The notes under the pieces are model-generated. The model saw only the letters and a program-made list of their open reading frames with translations. It was not told where the DNA came from and made no database searches. A program made the translations under genes and the position numbers. A stretch of 64,000 bases of DNA from contig NC_071397.1 of assembly GCF_022682495.2 (NCBI RefSeq), forward strand, positions 18,176,739 through 18,240,738. The letters are read 5' to 3'. Positions 1 through 11,475 of the stretch are shown here, in pieces. This DNA comes from Desmodus rotundus (taxonomy: Eukaryota; Chordata; Mammalia; Chiroptera; Phyllostomidae). Numbering within the stretch: position 1 is the stretch's first letter; every line of letters starts with the position of its first letter.

Positions 1-149
1 CAAATGTTTTAAAGACACTGGACTAATACAATTTAAGATGATATAGAAGTTCATAAAATAAAAGGTAAAAATCTTCCATTCTTCTCATGTTATGAAGAAT
101 TTTAAAAAATCAGGCACAAGCTGTCCCTGTACACACTGTGCAACAATGT

Positions 150-484
150 TCTAACTTAATGACGTGGCGTGAACTTCCACCGTCAGGCCATGCAGGTCGA
201 CGGCGTCCTTGTTGACACCGCACTGTGTTCCATGGTGCAGCTAACCCATGATTTACTTCACCAGTGCCCCACAGGGGGACATTCAGTTAACTCTAATTTT
301 TAGTTTTACAAATAATATTTTGTGCATATCCCAAGGGTATGAGCGCGAGTTGTTCTGTAGAATAGACTTCTAGATGTGGGATTGCTAGGTTGTTTAAATA
401 ACCATTCTCAAATTCCCCTCCAAAAGGCTCACTAAATTAATGACACTCCTACCATCACATTTAAAAATGTTTCTTCCTCGGGGA
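150..484 (-). mobile_element. Old LINE-1 fragment (ORF2 3' end), left of retrocopy
   Basis: The plus strand reads as the complement of the 3' end of an ancient mammalian L1 ORF2, with the recognisable run from the 'small fraction of aa/tg-rich' region through 'tgggattgctaggttg' and 'cactcctaccatcaca'. Homology stops near 484 and resumes at about 1659, so this and the next L1 block are one element split by the TATDN1 retrocopy. It is heavily diverged with no coding capacity. Positions 1-149 are AT-rich and I assign nothing to them. Confidence 0.6.
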
Positions 485-1658
485 TAGACCTGCCCCACAG
501 TCGTGAGTCGCTTCAAGTTCGTGGATGTGAGCTCTTGCCTGTTTCCAAAGGAGATATCCTGAAGCCAGTGGCTCCCTTGAATTCTACCCTCCACAAAGAC
601 TCCAGAATGATGTCCAGAACGCAAACCTTACTCCTCTGCTTAAAAGCCATCAGTGCTGCTTGTTGCATCTGATATTTTAAAGACAGATATTGGTATCGAC
701 TTGACAGATCTGCATCCAGAGGAATTTATAGGGGGATTCAAAAGCATCGAGATGACTTACAAGATGTAATACAGAGCTGTCCAAACTGGTGTTAAAAAGT
801 TTGTGATTGCAGGTGGAAATCCACAAGACAGCGAAGATGCACTGCATTTGGCACAGACAAATGATATGTTTTTTGGTACAGTTGGATGTCATCCTACAAG
901 ATGTGATGACTTTGAAAAGAATAACCCTGATCTTTACTTCATGGAATTGCTAAATCTTGCTGAAAACAACACGGGGAAAGTTGTAGCAAGAGAGGAATAC
1001 GGTCTTGATTTTGACCAACTACAATTTTGTCCCAAAGATACCCAGCTCAAATATTTTGAAAAACAATTTGAATTGTCAGAACAGATAAAATAACCAATGT
1101 TTCTTCAGTGTCGACATGCACATGCTGAATTGGTGGATTTAATGAAGAGAAATAGAGATCAGTGTGCAGGTGGAGTAGTGCATTCACTTGATGGTACCAA
1201 GGAAGCGGCAGCTGCTTTGATTGACTTGGATCTCTGTACAGGATTTAATGGTTGCTCACCAAAAACTGAGGCTAATTTGGAAGTTTTGAAGTCAATACCT
1301 AGTGAAAAATTAATGATTGAGACGGATGCACCTTGGTGTGGAGTCAAAAGTACACATGCTGGTTCAAAATATGTAAAAACTTCATTTCCTACCAAAAAGA
1401 AATGGGAAAATGGACACTGTTTGAAAGACAGAAATGAACCCTGCCATATAATCCAAATACTGGAGATAACATCAGCAGTAAGAGATGAGGATCCACTGGA
1501 ATTAGCCAACACACTATATAACAATACCATTAAAGTATTTTTTCCTGACATGTAATTGGTATGTCTTCCATTTTCCATCATGTATGTAAAATTTCATGGT
1601 AAAACTTAGTGAAATTTTCAGTAAAGGAATTCTCTGGGAGTTGTCCATTAAAAAAAAC
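485..1658 (+). pseudogene. TATDN1: TATDN1 processed pseudogene
   Basis: This is an intron-poor retrocopy of TATDN1, a TatD-family 3'-5' exonuclease/deoxyribonuclease of about 297 residues in human. The translated parts give family blocks in order: [35 protein letters not shown]-type helix, [23 protein letters not shown]-rich [18 protein letters not shown] and [12 protein letters not shown] before the natural stop at about 1553-1555. Lesions are plain. The start codon reads GTG (503), there are small frameshifts near 705-715 and 772, and an in-frame TAA sits at 1091-1093. The GECGLDF metal-site block has become REEYGLDF. A 160-nt segment (about 527-686) that is not TATDN1 coding sequence separates the exon 1 and exon 2 parts. 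An A8 tract at about 1651-1658 and flanking C/T-rich sequence fit L1-mediated retrotransposition. It lies inside a minus-strand L1. It is non-functional as a protein gene. Confidence 0.9.
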
Positions 1659-2760
1659 ACTTCTTTCTCCCACACCTCGAAACTATTGCGTATTATCAAA
1701 CTTTTTGATATTCACCCATCCAATGTATAAAAAACGCTCTCACTGATGTTATAGTTTGCATGTCATGATTTAGTTTGCATGCACGAGGATGGCTGATCTA
1801 CCTATTAGTGAGACCTAAGTATTCCTTCTTTCGTGGACTGCCTGTCTATATCCTTTGCCACTTTTGGTTGCTTATCTTTTTGTATGAATCTTTCATCAAT
1901 TATATATGCTACGAATGTTTTCCTTCCAGCCTATTGTTCACTTTTTCAATTTGTTTTCTATTTTTCAATTTATTTCACAGAGGTTTTCAATTTTTATAGA
2001 GTTCAGTCTGTCAATATTTGTTCACAATTTCTGAATTGTACTTCATATATCAGAAAGACTTCCTTATCTCAAGATTATAAAATATATCCCTGGTTTTTCT
2101 ACCTATTGCTTGTATAGATTTGTTATTTCATTAATCCACATGATCATTAGTCCATATGCAAACTATATATTTTATTTATTTGCTGAAGTTCTTATGTTTT
2201 TTTCTTTTATTTCCAAATACCATTCTCAGTACTACTTATTGAACAGGCATTATTATTCTTGGATTTGAAATGCCTCCTTTATTGTATAGTCAATTATACA
2301 TGTGCAGCCTGGTCTCCTTTAATCTTTCTTTTTTTTCCTCTGTGACTGTCTAACGCTGTTACAATAGCTGCAGTTTTATTGAAATTCTAGAAAGACAAGT
2401 ATTTCCTCATTATTGAGTTTTTCTCCTTTTTTGAAACAAATTTCTTCTCTACTTTTTTTCCAGATGGATTTGGATTTCCCACGTCGTGTTTTAAAGCAAG
2501 GTCTCACTGGAATTATTGCTGAAATTTCATTTTAATGGTTCACTAATGTTCAAAGAGTTGACATTTTTATAGTATTGAGTGTTTCATGCAGAAACAAGGT
2601 ATTATCTCTTCATTTATTAATATGTATTTTATATCTTTATCACAGACATAAATCTTGTACATTTCTTGTTATTCCTGAGTAATATGTACATATTTTCCAA
2701 AGCATCATTCTAATAGATTACCAACAATATATAACAGCTATTGATTTAAAGATATTTATC
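1659..2760 (-). mobile_element. Old LINE-1 fragment, right of retrocopy
   Basis: This is the continuation of the L1 interrupted by the TATDN1 retrocopy. It resumes with 'cccacacctcg' and 'gtattatcaaac', then runs through the familiar complement of L1 ORF2 (last-third region). Similarity fades after about 2700. It is diverged and non-coding. Confidence 0.6.
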
Positions 2761-3880
2761 TCCTAGTTATCCAGCTTATAAGGTCTAGTAATTTAATTGA
2801 TTTTCTCTAAAGTTATAAAATTTTGATTTGACAAAATGCACTTTAAAGTTTCTTTTTCAGCTATGAAACTAATAAGTACTCAATAGAAATGTAGAAAAAA
2901 ATGACACCAACAACCAAAGACCACTATAATCATTTAACTTATATCTGTTTTCATTCTTTTTGTATTTACATAGCTTCTGCTACATAACCTTAATCGCACA
3001 GGATGATTAACTGAGTGTGTTTTTAAAACTAATAAATGCAGGCCATATGCCAAAACCATTTCGCCTGAGGTTTATGTGTTTGATAAGGAACCCTGCGCTT
3101 CTCACCAATGGGCAGAAATGCTAACATAACTTCTGTTGCTGAGATTATTGAGTTCAGTTCTGTCCCTTCTTCCGCTGCTAGTCTGACTTGGTGGCATTTA
3201 TGCCACCCAATTATAGTTCAGCGTCACGAAGCCCGCTGGCCTTCGCACCACACATAGCTGCTGACCTCACTGCACACTCAGCCGTTCCATTTCAGGCCTG
3301 GGCCGGAGTGACTCTCACAGCACAGGTGATGCGGAGGTTGCTGGTTTATCATTCCGTTTAAAAGGCTGACTCGAGTACAATCGACATGATTGAGATTTTC
3401 AAAAACATTTAAAGAAAGACATTTCTCATGTGGCTCTCAGTTAAAGAAATGTGTGTATGGTTTGAGTTTAGACAGGCTGATTTGCATTTTCTTTTGCATT
3501 ACTTTAAATCTGATTAACTTACTTGTTTATTTTGCTACCTGTAAGGATTTCTCTTCAGCTGTCTCCTCACTCACCTTACCAAAGAGGATTTCCTTGGCCT
3601 ACTTACATAAAATAGGAATCCCCACCCTATTCCCCCAGCCATACGTGCCCCTAACACATGCAGGGCTGGGGCGAGAGTGTGAATGGAGGCCCACTCGTAT
3701 GTCCAAGTATTTAAAAGGCCCAGCAGGGCTTCATGCACTCACATGTGAGTCATTCAATGCCTTCATTTAGGTCTCTTTTCTATCTTTCAATAATTTTTTA
3801 TTTATTTTTTTATACACTGATATCCTGGGGGTGTTCTTTTTGTGGCTTTTAAAAAAACAAAATGATTTATTTTCCATTAC
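2761..3880. other. Intergenic, no assigned feature
   Basis: The first part is AT-rich. Positions 3066-3420 are noticeably less AT-rich and show no repeat I recognise, which could be unique or conserved non-coding sequence. I see no exon structure or RNA gene. Confidence 0.4.
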
Positions 3881-3979
3881 TTTATCTAGGTGATTATTGC
3901 CGGTTGTAATAGATATTCCTAGTCACCTCCCGATATCTCATCATTCTTCCTTTCCACCCTTTCTTTTTCTTTTCCAGCT

Positions 3980-4150
3980 GAAAGATTACCTTTTCCAAGA
4001 GTCCTTGGCCACATGACTAAGTTCTGGCCAATGAGACAGCAGTGGATGTTTGCTGTGGGACTTCAAGGAAGCCTCCTTCCTAAAAGGGAAAGAGGGAAAG
4101 AACACGTTTCATTTTGAAGAGAAATTCCTTGCTGGAGGTAAACGATGTAT
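3980..4150. repeat. Possible ancient interspersed repeat
   Basis: The stretch 'ggccacatgactaagttct' followed by 'ggccaatgagacagcag' resembles a motif shared by old mammalian DNA-transposon or LTR repeats. The family is not assigned. Confidence 0.3.
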
Positions 4151-4184
4151 TACCTTGTTTTCTCTGTGGAAGACTAGCTTTCTC

Positions 4185-4665
4185 TAGTCAGGTATTCTGA
4201 GAATTTTTTGAACCAATCTTTATTTATATTTTTCTCGAAAATTATCTTTAAAATTATACAGTTTTTTTAAGGTAATGACTGTAGCATGCTCTCATAATTG
4301 TTTTATTCCTGTAGCTAGACTCTTTTCTATTCCCAGTGTTGTTTATATATTACCTCTCTTTTTTTGTTGTTTAGATTGTTTGCCAGATTAGGTTTGTCTA
4401 TTTTATTTCTCTTTTCAATTTTTGATTGTTAAGTGAACTTAATTTTTTCTTTCGATTTCCCATTTGGTTTGTTTATGACTTTAATATTTTTTTCCTTCCT
4501 TCATTATCTTCTTTCTTTGATTTTATTGTGTAGTTGTTGTTTTTTTTTTTCGTTTCTTGAATTTTGGGGCTGGATTAATTCATTTTCAGTTTTTCTTATT
4601 TTCCAGTATATACAGTTAAAGCTCTATAGTTTCTTTTAAGTATGATTTTGGCTACATAAGACAAG
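4185..4665 (-). mobile_element. Old LINE-1 fragment (ORF2 middle)
   Basis: The T-rich plus strand is the complement of the L1 ORF2 endonuclease/RT region, for example 'ttgccagattaggtttgtc' followed by the 'tttcttttctatt'-type run. It probably belongs to the same old minus-strand L1 as the blocks to its left, separated by indels. No open frame remains. Confidence 0.5.
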
Positions 4666-4667
4666 GC

Positions 4668-4720
4668 GTAAAGCACTCAGAAAATCCTGGCACATAGTAG
4701 GTACCCCCTTTATAAAGCAT
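4668..4720 (+). repeat. MIR 3'-end fragment
   Basis: The string 'cctggcacatagtaggtac' is the diagnostic 3' part of the MIR SINE. Only about 50 bases are recognisable. Confidence 0.5.
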
Positions 4721-4889
4721 GCATTCGTATGTCATACAGAAGTCTTTAAAATTAAGAGAACTGCTTAAATTAATATTATCTTAACTAAACATTTTCCTAG
4801 TGACATTTCCATATTTATTTACTTTTCATATTACCAAATTAAAGAAGACTTTTTTCCTAATATTTATTTATTTATTTTATATGCTTCAT

Positions 4890-5140
4890 TTTTTATCATT
4901 AAAGACTTTAATTTTCTAGAGCAGCTTTACATTCAAAGTAAAATTAAGAGTGAGCTATAGAGATGGCCCACATACCCCCTCCCCCCACACCCCTATCCTC
5001 CCCTATTGTCAATATTCCCCAACAGATTGGTCCACTCGTTACATTGGACCCCAATACAGGACCCTGCATTGACATGTAATCACCAACCATAGTTTACATC
5101 AGGGTTCACACTTGGTGGTGTACATCCTACGGAGTTGTTG
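4890..5140 (-). mobile_element. Old L1 3'-UTR-like repeat
   Basis: The segment from 'aaagactttaattttctaga' to 'cacttggtggtgtacatcc' matches a very common mammalian repeat that I associate with old L1 3' ends. The family assignment is from memory. Confidence 0.45.
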
Positions 5141-5149
5141 TTTCTTTTT

Positions 5150-5310
5150 TATTCCTCCTGGCTGCTCTTTAGAATTACCTGGGAAGCCTGATACATGATA
5201 CTGTGACTCCGATCCATACCAATTATGTCAGCATCCCCAGGCGTGTGACCCAGACAGCAGGTATTTTAAAGCTCCCAGGTGATTCCAAGGTACAGCCAAG
5301 ACTGAGATTT
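5150..5310 (+). mobile_element. MER5A-like hAT fragment
   Basis: The motif order 'agaattacctgggaagc', then a 'gcatcccc' block and 'aaagctcccaggtgattcc' is that of the non-autonomous hAT element MER5A. Terminal repeats are not clear. The following 480 bases (5311-5790) hold nothing I can assign. Confidence 0.6.
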
Positions 5311-5794
5311 AAAGTGATCTTAACACTGTGTCCCATCTCTCCTAACTGTAAACTGCAGCTGTTCAGAACTGCTAAAAGTATAATAAAAGGGAATAGATGT
5401 AAATGTAATGTAGACTTTGAATACTATATGTAACTGTCTGGCAATATTTACTCACTGACATTGGAAATCTCTAATATGTAATTGAATATTATTCTAAATG
5501 TATATTTATCTCCATTTCCTCAGGAATTTGGCCAACTTATCATAGGGAAAAGAAATTTAAAAGGAGGGTAGATTTTCAGTAAGTCCGGGAAAGCCTGTGT
5601 AATCACAATGGAGCTGAAATGTTTATTTAAACAGAACTTATTAGGCACAATTGAATTAAAGACATGGTTCGTTTTCTTGAAGACTGATGATAAAGTAAAA
5701 GCAGTTTTAATGAAAAAATGAAAGGGTGAAGACATTTGGGTTTTCCAAGGTACTTTACAATATAATTATTTTCCTGGTCTTTGGAGGGGTCATC

Positions 5795-5885
5795 TTAGTG
5801 TGGTATAAGCAGACTGATATTCAGAGCTGGGAAGTCCAGGTTTTAAGTCCAGCTTGATTAACTGCTGGTTAAATGAATGTGGGCA
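5795..5885 (+). repeat. MIR, 5' half (split)
   Basis: A diverged MIR ('tccaggttttaagtccagc', 'ttgattaactgctggttaa') is interrupted after 5885 by an L1 and resumes at 6681. The sequence 'aatgtgggca' at 5876-5885 is the left copy of the L1 target-site duplication. Confidence 0.55.
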
Positions 5886-6646
5886 TCAGAGCCATCAGAG
5901 ACATGTGAATTAAAACCACAATGAGATACCACTTCATACCCATCAGAATGGCCATCATAAACAAATCAACAAACAAGTGTTGGAGAGGATGTGGAGAAAA
6001 GGGAACCCTAGTACACTGTTGATGGGAATGCAGACTGGTGCAGCCACTGTGGAAAACAGTATGGAATTTCCTCAGAAAACTAAAAATGGAACTGCCCTTT
6101 GACCCAGCAATTCTGCTGCTGGGATTATACCCTAAGAGCCTTGAAACACCAATCCAAAAGAACCTATGCACCCCAATGTTCATAGCAGCACAATTTACAA
6201 TAAACAAGTGCTGGAAGCAACCTAATTGCCCATCAGTAAATGAGTGGATCCAAAAACTATGGTACATTTACACAATGGAATTCTATGCAGCAGAGAGAAA
6301 GAAGGAGCTCCTACCCTTTGCAACAGCATGGATGGAACTGGAGAGCATTATGCTAAGTGAAGTAAGCCAGGCGGTGAGGGACAAATACCGTATGATCTCA
6401 CCTTTAACTGGAACATAATCAACAAAAGAAAAAAGCAAACAAAATATAACCAGAGACATTGAAATTAAAACAATCTAACAATAGCCAGAGGGGAGCGGGG
6501 AGGGGACAGTGCAGGGAAGGGCTTTCAGGAACTACTATAAAGGACACATGGACAAAACCAAGGGGGAGGGTGGAAGCAAGGGAGGGAGGTGGGTTTGCCT
6601 AGGGTGGGGGAAAAATGCAGACAACTGTAATTGAACAACAATAAAA

Positions 6647-6680
<34 letters not shown>
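5886..6680 (+). mobile_element. 5'-truncated LINE-1 (ORF2 C-terminus and 3' UTR)
   Basis: This is a 795-bp 5'-truncated L1 insertion. Positions 6038-6418 encode the open C-terminus of ORF2p, the endonuclease/reverse transcriptase of LINE-1. Recognisable family blocks are [36 protein letters not shown] and FYAAERKKELLPFATAWMEL. The rest is a purine-rich 3' UTR with G-rich runs and an (AAAT)n tail at 6640-6680. Flanking 10-bp duplications 'aatgtgggca' (5876-5885 and 6681-6690) mark both ends. It sits inside an older MIR. It is too truncated to be mobile. Confidence 0.92.
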
Positions 6681-6681
<1 letters not shown>

Positions 6682-6800
6682 ATGTGGGCAGATGTCTAAA
6701 CTCTCTGAGCCTCGGTATCTTTAAACATGAATGGGGGCAAACTACCTTAAAGGATTCTTTTAGAGCTTAATTGGCGTTGAGTAGGTGGTAGAGTTTTCAT
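6681..6800 (+). repeat. MIR, 3' half (split)
   Basis: This is the continuation of the split MIR: 'ctaaactctctgagcctcgg' is the 'cctctctgagcctcag' block of the consensus. Its first ten bases are the right copy of the L1 target-site duplication. Confidence 0.55.
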
Positions 6801-7595
6801 GAGATTGATTACATTGCTTCTTATTTATCATTATATTAAACTTCATACATTGCCTTTTCTTTCTGCAGTGAAACCTCCAGGACTAGCCAGTGTCACCAAG
6901 GAAGAAGAAGACGGTGGCTGCTGCTGACCTCGGGTGGCCAGCGGGGGCTGCCCTGCAGCTCAGCACTGTGGAGGCTCTGTGGAACCTGGCTTTGCTGTGT
7001 GCGGGCTCTTTAAAGGTGGAAAGTCAAGTGGCACACCTTTGTGATCTCTATTTTTTTTTTTTTGTAAAAGCCTGTATATAAATTTTATAAGGCATGTAGA
7101 CAGCCTTTCCTTTCTCTGATTATTTTCCTGGTCAGTTTGAATTCATAGCTAAAATATGCCTGGAGTAAGTTTTTTAGCCCCATGGTGCAACAAAGCAGAG
7201 TTATTCTGTGAGTAGTAGAAAACTGGTATATGTCAGCATTCAGTCCTAAGACTGTAAAACTTGGTAGATTTGAGGAAAGTTGATGCCATCCCAGAGCCAT
7301 TAAGAGCAGAAAAAGGTAGAAGGGAACTGCTGAAATCACATTTGTACATAGGACTTATAGGAGAGACAGAAAGATTTAAGACCTTCTTAGTGGCTGAATT
7401 ACAGGAACTCTAGTATGGGGTTGCGATTTGATTTGGAATGCAGTATCCATGGTCCCAATTTACATAGTCAATGCGCTTTAGTGGTGCGAGTGAGTAGTTG
7501 TGACAGAGTCTGCACAGAAAACTCTTCACCCTCTGATCCTTCACTGAAATCAGCTGCTGGCCCCTGGTCTAGAGTCTCATGCAGAAGCTCTGAGA
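6801..7595. other. Intergenic, no assigned feature
   Basis: Apart from a T-run near 7053 I see nothing to annotate. The short open frames have no recognisable similarity. Confidence 0.4.
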
Positions 7596-7599
7596 AAAA

Positions 7600-7790
7600 A
7601 GGCTAAGATTATTGAGGGCCTAAAATGTCTCAGCACTGCCGTAGACCCTTGCTGATTCATCGTTTCATTCAGTTCCAGTAAGCACGCAGGAAAAAAATTG
7701 TTTTTCAAGACTAGGTCACACTTACATGGCTAGTCAATATGGGGCTTGAATTACAGTTCAAGTCAGTCTCACGCCAAAGTTCTTCTTTTA
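7600..7790 (-). repeat. MIR (minus strand)
   Basis: The complement of the MIR consensus is readable, ending in 'ggtcacacttacatggctag' and 'gcttgaattacagttcaagt'. It is diverged. Confidence 0.55.
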
Positions 7791-8370
7791 TTTCTTTCAG
7801 CTACATTTCTTCCTTGTGGGTGTGCTATGTCAAAAAAAAAAAAAAAGAGTCAAATTTCTGTGTTTATGTACAATGAGATGTGTAGCCCAAGCTTAAGAAC
7901 GTGAAGAGTGAGCATTCAAGCAAAGAGAGCCATGAAGAATTGAAGGCAAGGTCCTGGACTGATGTCAGAAATAGGATTCTAGAATCTTGGAAAGCAGAAG
8001 GCAATCAATAGGATGTGAGTCCAGGGGCCCAAGGGTGCATGGGAGGCAGAGGGGGATATAATGGAAGCTCTCCTGGGATACGAACCAGACCAGTCATCAG
8101 TATGACCTCTGCAGGCCCAAAGGATCCTTCCGTTAGTCTACTAATCGGGAACTGACATGTCAGGAATTTGATTCTAAACACTGCGTAAGAACATTTTTTG
8201 ACCATGGCTACCTATTTTTGAATCACTTTTCTTGCTTCCACTCAGATAACAAAAACCAACCAGCTAGACAATATGGGAAGTGGTATCATTGCCACTAACA
8301 CTGCCGCTGAGACAGGGCAACTGCTCTGTCTTGGCCGCAGTGTGGACCTTTTTTTAACAAACCACTATGA
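7791..8370. other. Intergenic with A14 tract
   Basis: An uninterrupted A-run lies near 7832-7846. I assign nothing else. Confidence 0.35.
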
Positions 8371-8572
8371 GCCCTGGCTGGTGTGGCTCAGTAGATAGAG
8401 TGAGCACGGTTCTGAGAATCAAAGGGTCACTTGTTAGATCCCCAGTCAGGGCACATGTCTGGGTTGCAGGCCAGGTCCCCAGTGGGGGATGCGTGAGAGG
8501 CAACCACACGTTGATGTTTCTCTCTCCCTCCTTCTCCCTCCCTTCCCCTCTCTAAAATAAATAAATAAAACC
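8371..8572 (+). mobile_element. VES SINE (bat tRNA-derived)
   Basis: The head 'gccctggctggtgtggctca' is the signature of the bat VES SINE. It continues with the box-B-like 'gttagatccccagtcaggg', the body 'gggttgcaggccaggtcccc' and the CT-rich 'gatgtttctctctccctcc' before an (AAAT)n tail. It is full length at about 200 bp. Flanks 'aaccactatga' and 'aaccatgac' may be a decayed target-site duplication. VES elements are transcribed by RNA polymerase III and mobilised by L1. Confidence 0.93.
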
Positions 8573-9415
8573 ATGACTTTAACAGTTATGTTATACTTTT
8601 ACATTTTCCTCTCTCAAAATTTGAATACATGAAGTATTGTGAGTATGTCTAATGCTTTTATAAGATAAATTCTCATATAAAAATTATAGCAAAAACTACA
8701 TATTTTAAAGCTCTCAATAAAACAAACACCCCAAATTATCTTACTGAAGGGATTGCCCTTTTATGCTTTCATTGATAGCAGATAAGTAATGCTCAGACAT
8801 TATCATGTGATATTAAGTAAAAAGATGTGATCTAAAACTCTGTATAGATTATGACATACATTTCAGATAATATATTTTAATGAGTTCACATGTGTACACA
8901 ATGGTGAAATTGGTTTTCTTTTGGTGGTAGGAAACTGACTGAATTTTTCTTTTCAGGTTGTGTGTGTGTGTGTGTGTTTATAGGTCAAGCCAGAAAAAAT
9001 ATTTATAATGAAATTTTGTAATATAAAATTGTGAATAGAAAAAAATGTATATTGACCCTATAAATATAATAATAAAATGACTCTACCCCAAAAAATAAAA
9101 GATAAAAAAATAAAGTCACTATGAGTGCAAGGTCTGAAACTGAACTTCGGAGTCCGAGGAATGGGATTTTCATGAGTTTACCTAGTGGTGATCACTAGGA
9201 TTTAATGGGCAGATTCATATTAATGAAAGCCAGCTGACTGATTAATCCTGCTGCAAGTTTATAGCAAAGAGAACAGAACATTCATGCTTATTGATCACAG
9301 TCCATATCCTCCTGATGCTCTGGGCATTATTCCTATTTTGCGTCCTTCTAGAATGGGTGTAACTCCCACACTTCTGCAACACATTCACGCTGGGTGTTGT
9401 TCTAAATGCCCAATG
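8573..9415. other. AT-rich intergenic with (GT)n
   Basis: This holds a short (GT)n microsatellite at about 8957-8976 and A-rich sequence. I recognise no gene. Confidence 0.4.
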
Positions 9416-9655
9416 AATGAGGACTCTGGAGTCAGATCCAGGGTTTGTATTTTGGATTCCTTACTTTCTAGCCCTGTGACCTAGACAAATCACTGCCTGA
9501 CTTCTTTAAACCTGTCTCCTCTTCTGTAAAACGGGGATAATAATAGTAACTGCTGCACATCGTTGTTACTGTAAGGCTTTTAAATGAGAAGATACCTGAA
9601 AACAATGCTTCGTGCAAAGCCTGGCACATACATACTTAAAATGATAGCTGAACAT
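9416..9655 (+). repeat. MIR
   Basis: This is a nearly full MIR: 'gactctggagtcagatccag', 'agccctgtgacctagacaaa', 'tctgtaaaacggggataata' and 'gcctggcacatacatactta' follow the consensus order. Confidence 0.8.
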
Positions 9656-10185
9656 ACAGCAGCATGTCAGTATTACCAGCAGCATTAGGTGTTATTTCTT
9701 AGGATGGGATCTCTGACGGTGATTGTTTTTGTGCAATATTAATTCCCATAAAACTTTGAAAGTGGAGTTACATTTTTGAATACGTCTTAAAATTAGAAAG
9801 TATTTCCTATGTGTCTGAAGGTAAATGCACGGTTGTCTTCCATCTAGATAAGTAATAGCACCTAGGGGCAGTCGTTTCTGTGCAGTATCTCTAATCTCCA
9901 CGGTAATTCTACAAAATGACTGCTACACACACTATTTCTCATGCCTGGAAACTAAGGTCAGAGGTTAGGAGGCATATACTAAAAACGTTAACAACTTTTG
10001 AGGTTTGAGATTTTTTTTCACCATTGTCCATACTTTTCTATATTACCTGAATATTTCATAATGAACATGTATCTTTTTGTGTGATCAACCAAATACACTT
10101 TCCCATTCACAAATAAGTATTTTTTCAGATCACACCCAGTAAGAGGAGAAAGTTGGTTTTGAACCTATCTCTGGTAATGAAGCCC
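9656..10185. other. Intergenic, weak MIR remnant
   Basis: A short minus-strand MIR-like stretch lies at about 9930-9975 ('ctggaaactaaggtcagagg'). Otherwise nothing is assigned. Confidence 0.35.
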
Positions 10186-10189
10186 ATGT

Positions 10190-10500
10190 TCATTCTTTCT
10201 CTCTTGAATTCCACAACTCTATTGGCTGTCTGCACTGCTGCATGCCAGGCACTATCTTAGGAGCAAGGGAAGCAATGAGCAGGACAGGCAATAGTGTCTG
10301 CTCTCCTGGAGACCACGTGGGGACAGAAACACAATACGCAGTAAACAAACACATACAATCATATACCAGATGGTGCGCAACACTGTGTAAAAAGAGAAAA
10401 CAGAGCAAAGGGGCTAAGGAAGCACAAGGCGGGATAGGATTTAATCAGGCCAGTGACTGAGAGAGAATGCTTCACGGAATCAAGCCTGTGGGATGTCGGA
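10190..10500 (+). repeat. Ancient interspersed repeat (L2-like)
   Basis: The pattern 'catgccaggcactatcttag', 'aagcaatgagcaggacag', 'cagtaaacaaacacatac' belongs to a very common mammalian-wide repeat, probably LINE-2 derived. The family is from memory. Related copies occur at about 18120 and 54800 in this window. Confidence 0.5.
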
Positions 10501-11236
10501 CAGATTAGTTGTTCGCAAATGCTTGTACAGCTGTCATGCAACTAACAGGAAGTGCGATACTTAGCCCTTTCCCCACTCACCTGCAATGAGCTTAAGCATG
10601 CTTTTAAAGAATGTAGTAGATTCTAAATATATATTAAATAAATTGGTTATGCGTGTACTGTCCAAATCTTTTAACCTCCCTTGAATTACAAATAAAATCT
10701 AAGTTCCAGCATCAAAATAATAGCCCACCCAACAAATTGACTGTCACACTCACAATAAAAACTACATTCTGAATTAACGTGGATTAAGATGGGCCAAACC
10801 AAGAAACCAGTCTTTGAAAGACTTAAGTAGGCACACTCAATAGTCTCAACTCTAGTTATTTTTGCTAAGTATCTCATGCAACTAACTAACTTTTTTACAA
10901 GCATTGGTGACTACCTTTTAGTCCACACAAAAGAATATATGTAAGGTAAACAACATATTGGACCTTATGAAAAAGTCCATTTGAAAGGTTCACATTTGAA
11001 CATGTTGATATACATTATTTTCAAACTTATATTTGCACATACATAATCTGTTAATGTAAAAAACTTTTACACACACATACACAATTTTTATTTATTGAGC
11101 ATGGTTTGCTTTCCTGCCTTCAACTCAAAACAATTTAAGTGATATCCAAAGCATTTTAGTCCACAGAAATCATGTCGTGAATGTGACTAGCATTTAAGGA
11201 ATGCAATAAGAATGTGATGGCAGTGACAGGATATTA
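10501..11236. other. Intergenic, no assigned feature
   Basis: AT-rich sequence with no recognisable gene, RNA or repeat. Confidence 0.4.
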
Positions 11237-11253
11237 AAAAATACCAACAGGTA

Positions 11254-11458
11254 GCCCTGACTGGTGTGGCTCAGTGGGTTGGGTGTCATGCCATAAACTG
11301 AAAGGTCACCAGTTCGATTCTTGGTCAGGGCATGTGCCTGGTTGTGGGTTAGGTCCCCGGTTGGGAGCGTGTGAGAGGCAACCGATGTTATCCTCACACA
11401 TCAATGTTTCTCTCTCTCCCTTCCTTTCTCTCTAAAAATAAATAAATACAATCTTCTT
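11254..11458 (+). mobile_element. VES SINE with target-site duplication
   Basis: This is a full-length bat VES SINE starting 'gccctgactggtgtggctca' and ending in an A-rich tail. It is flanked by 17-bp duplications differing at one base: 'aaaaataccaacaggta' at 11237-11253 and 'aaaaataccaacatgta' at 11459-11475. The near-identity of the copies suggests a fairly young insertion. Confidence 0.95.
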
Positions 11459-11475
11459 AAAAATACCAACATGTA

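Noticed and set aside
8371..8445. A tRNA gene at the head of a SINE
   Set aside because: The box A/B-like sequence is the tRNA-derived head of a VES SINE and does not give a proper cloverleaf with flanking 3' terminator; the same holds at 11254, 36285 and 58531.
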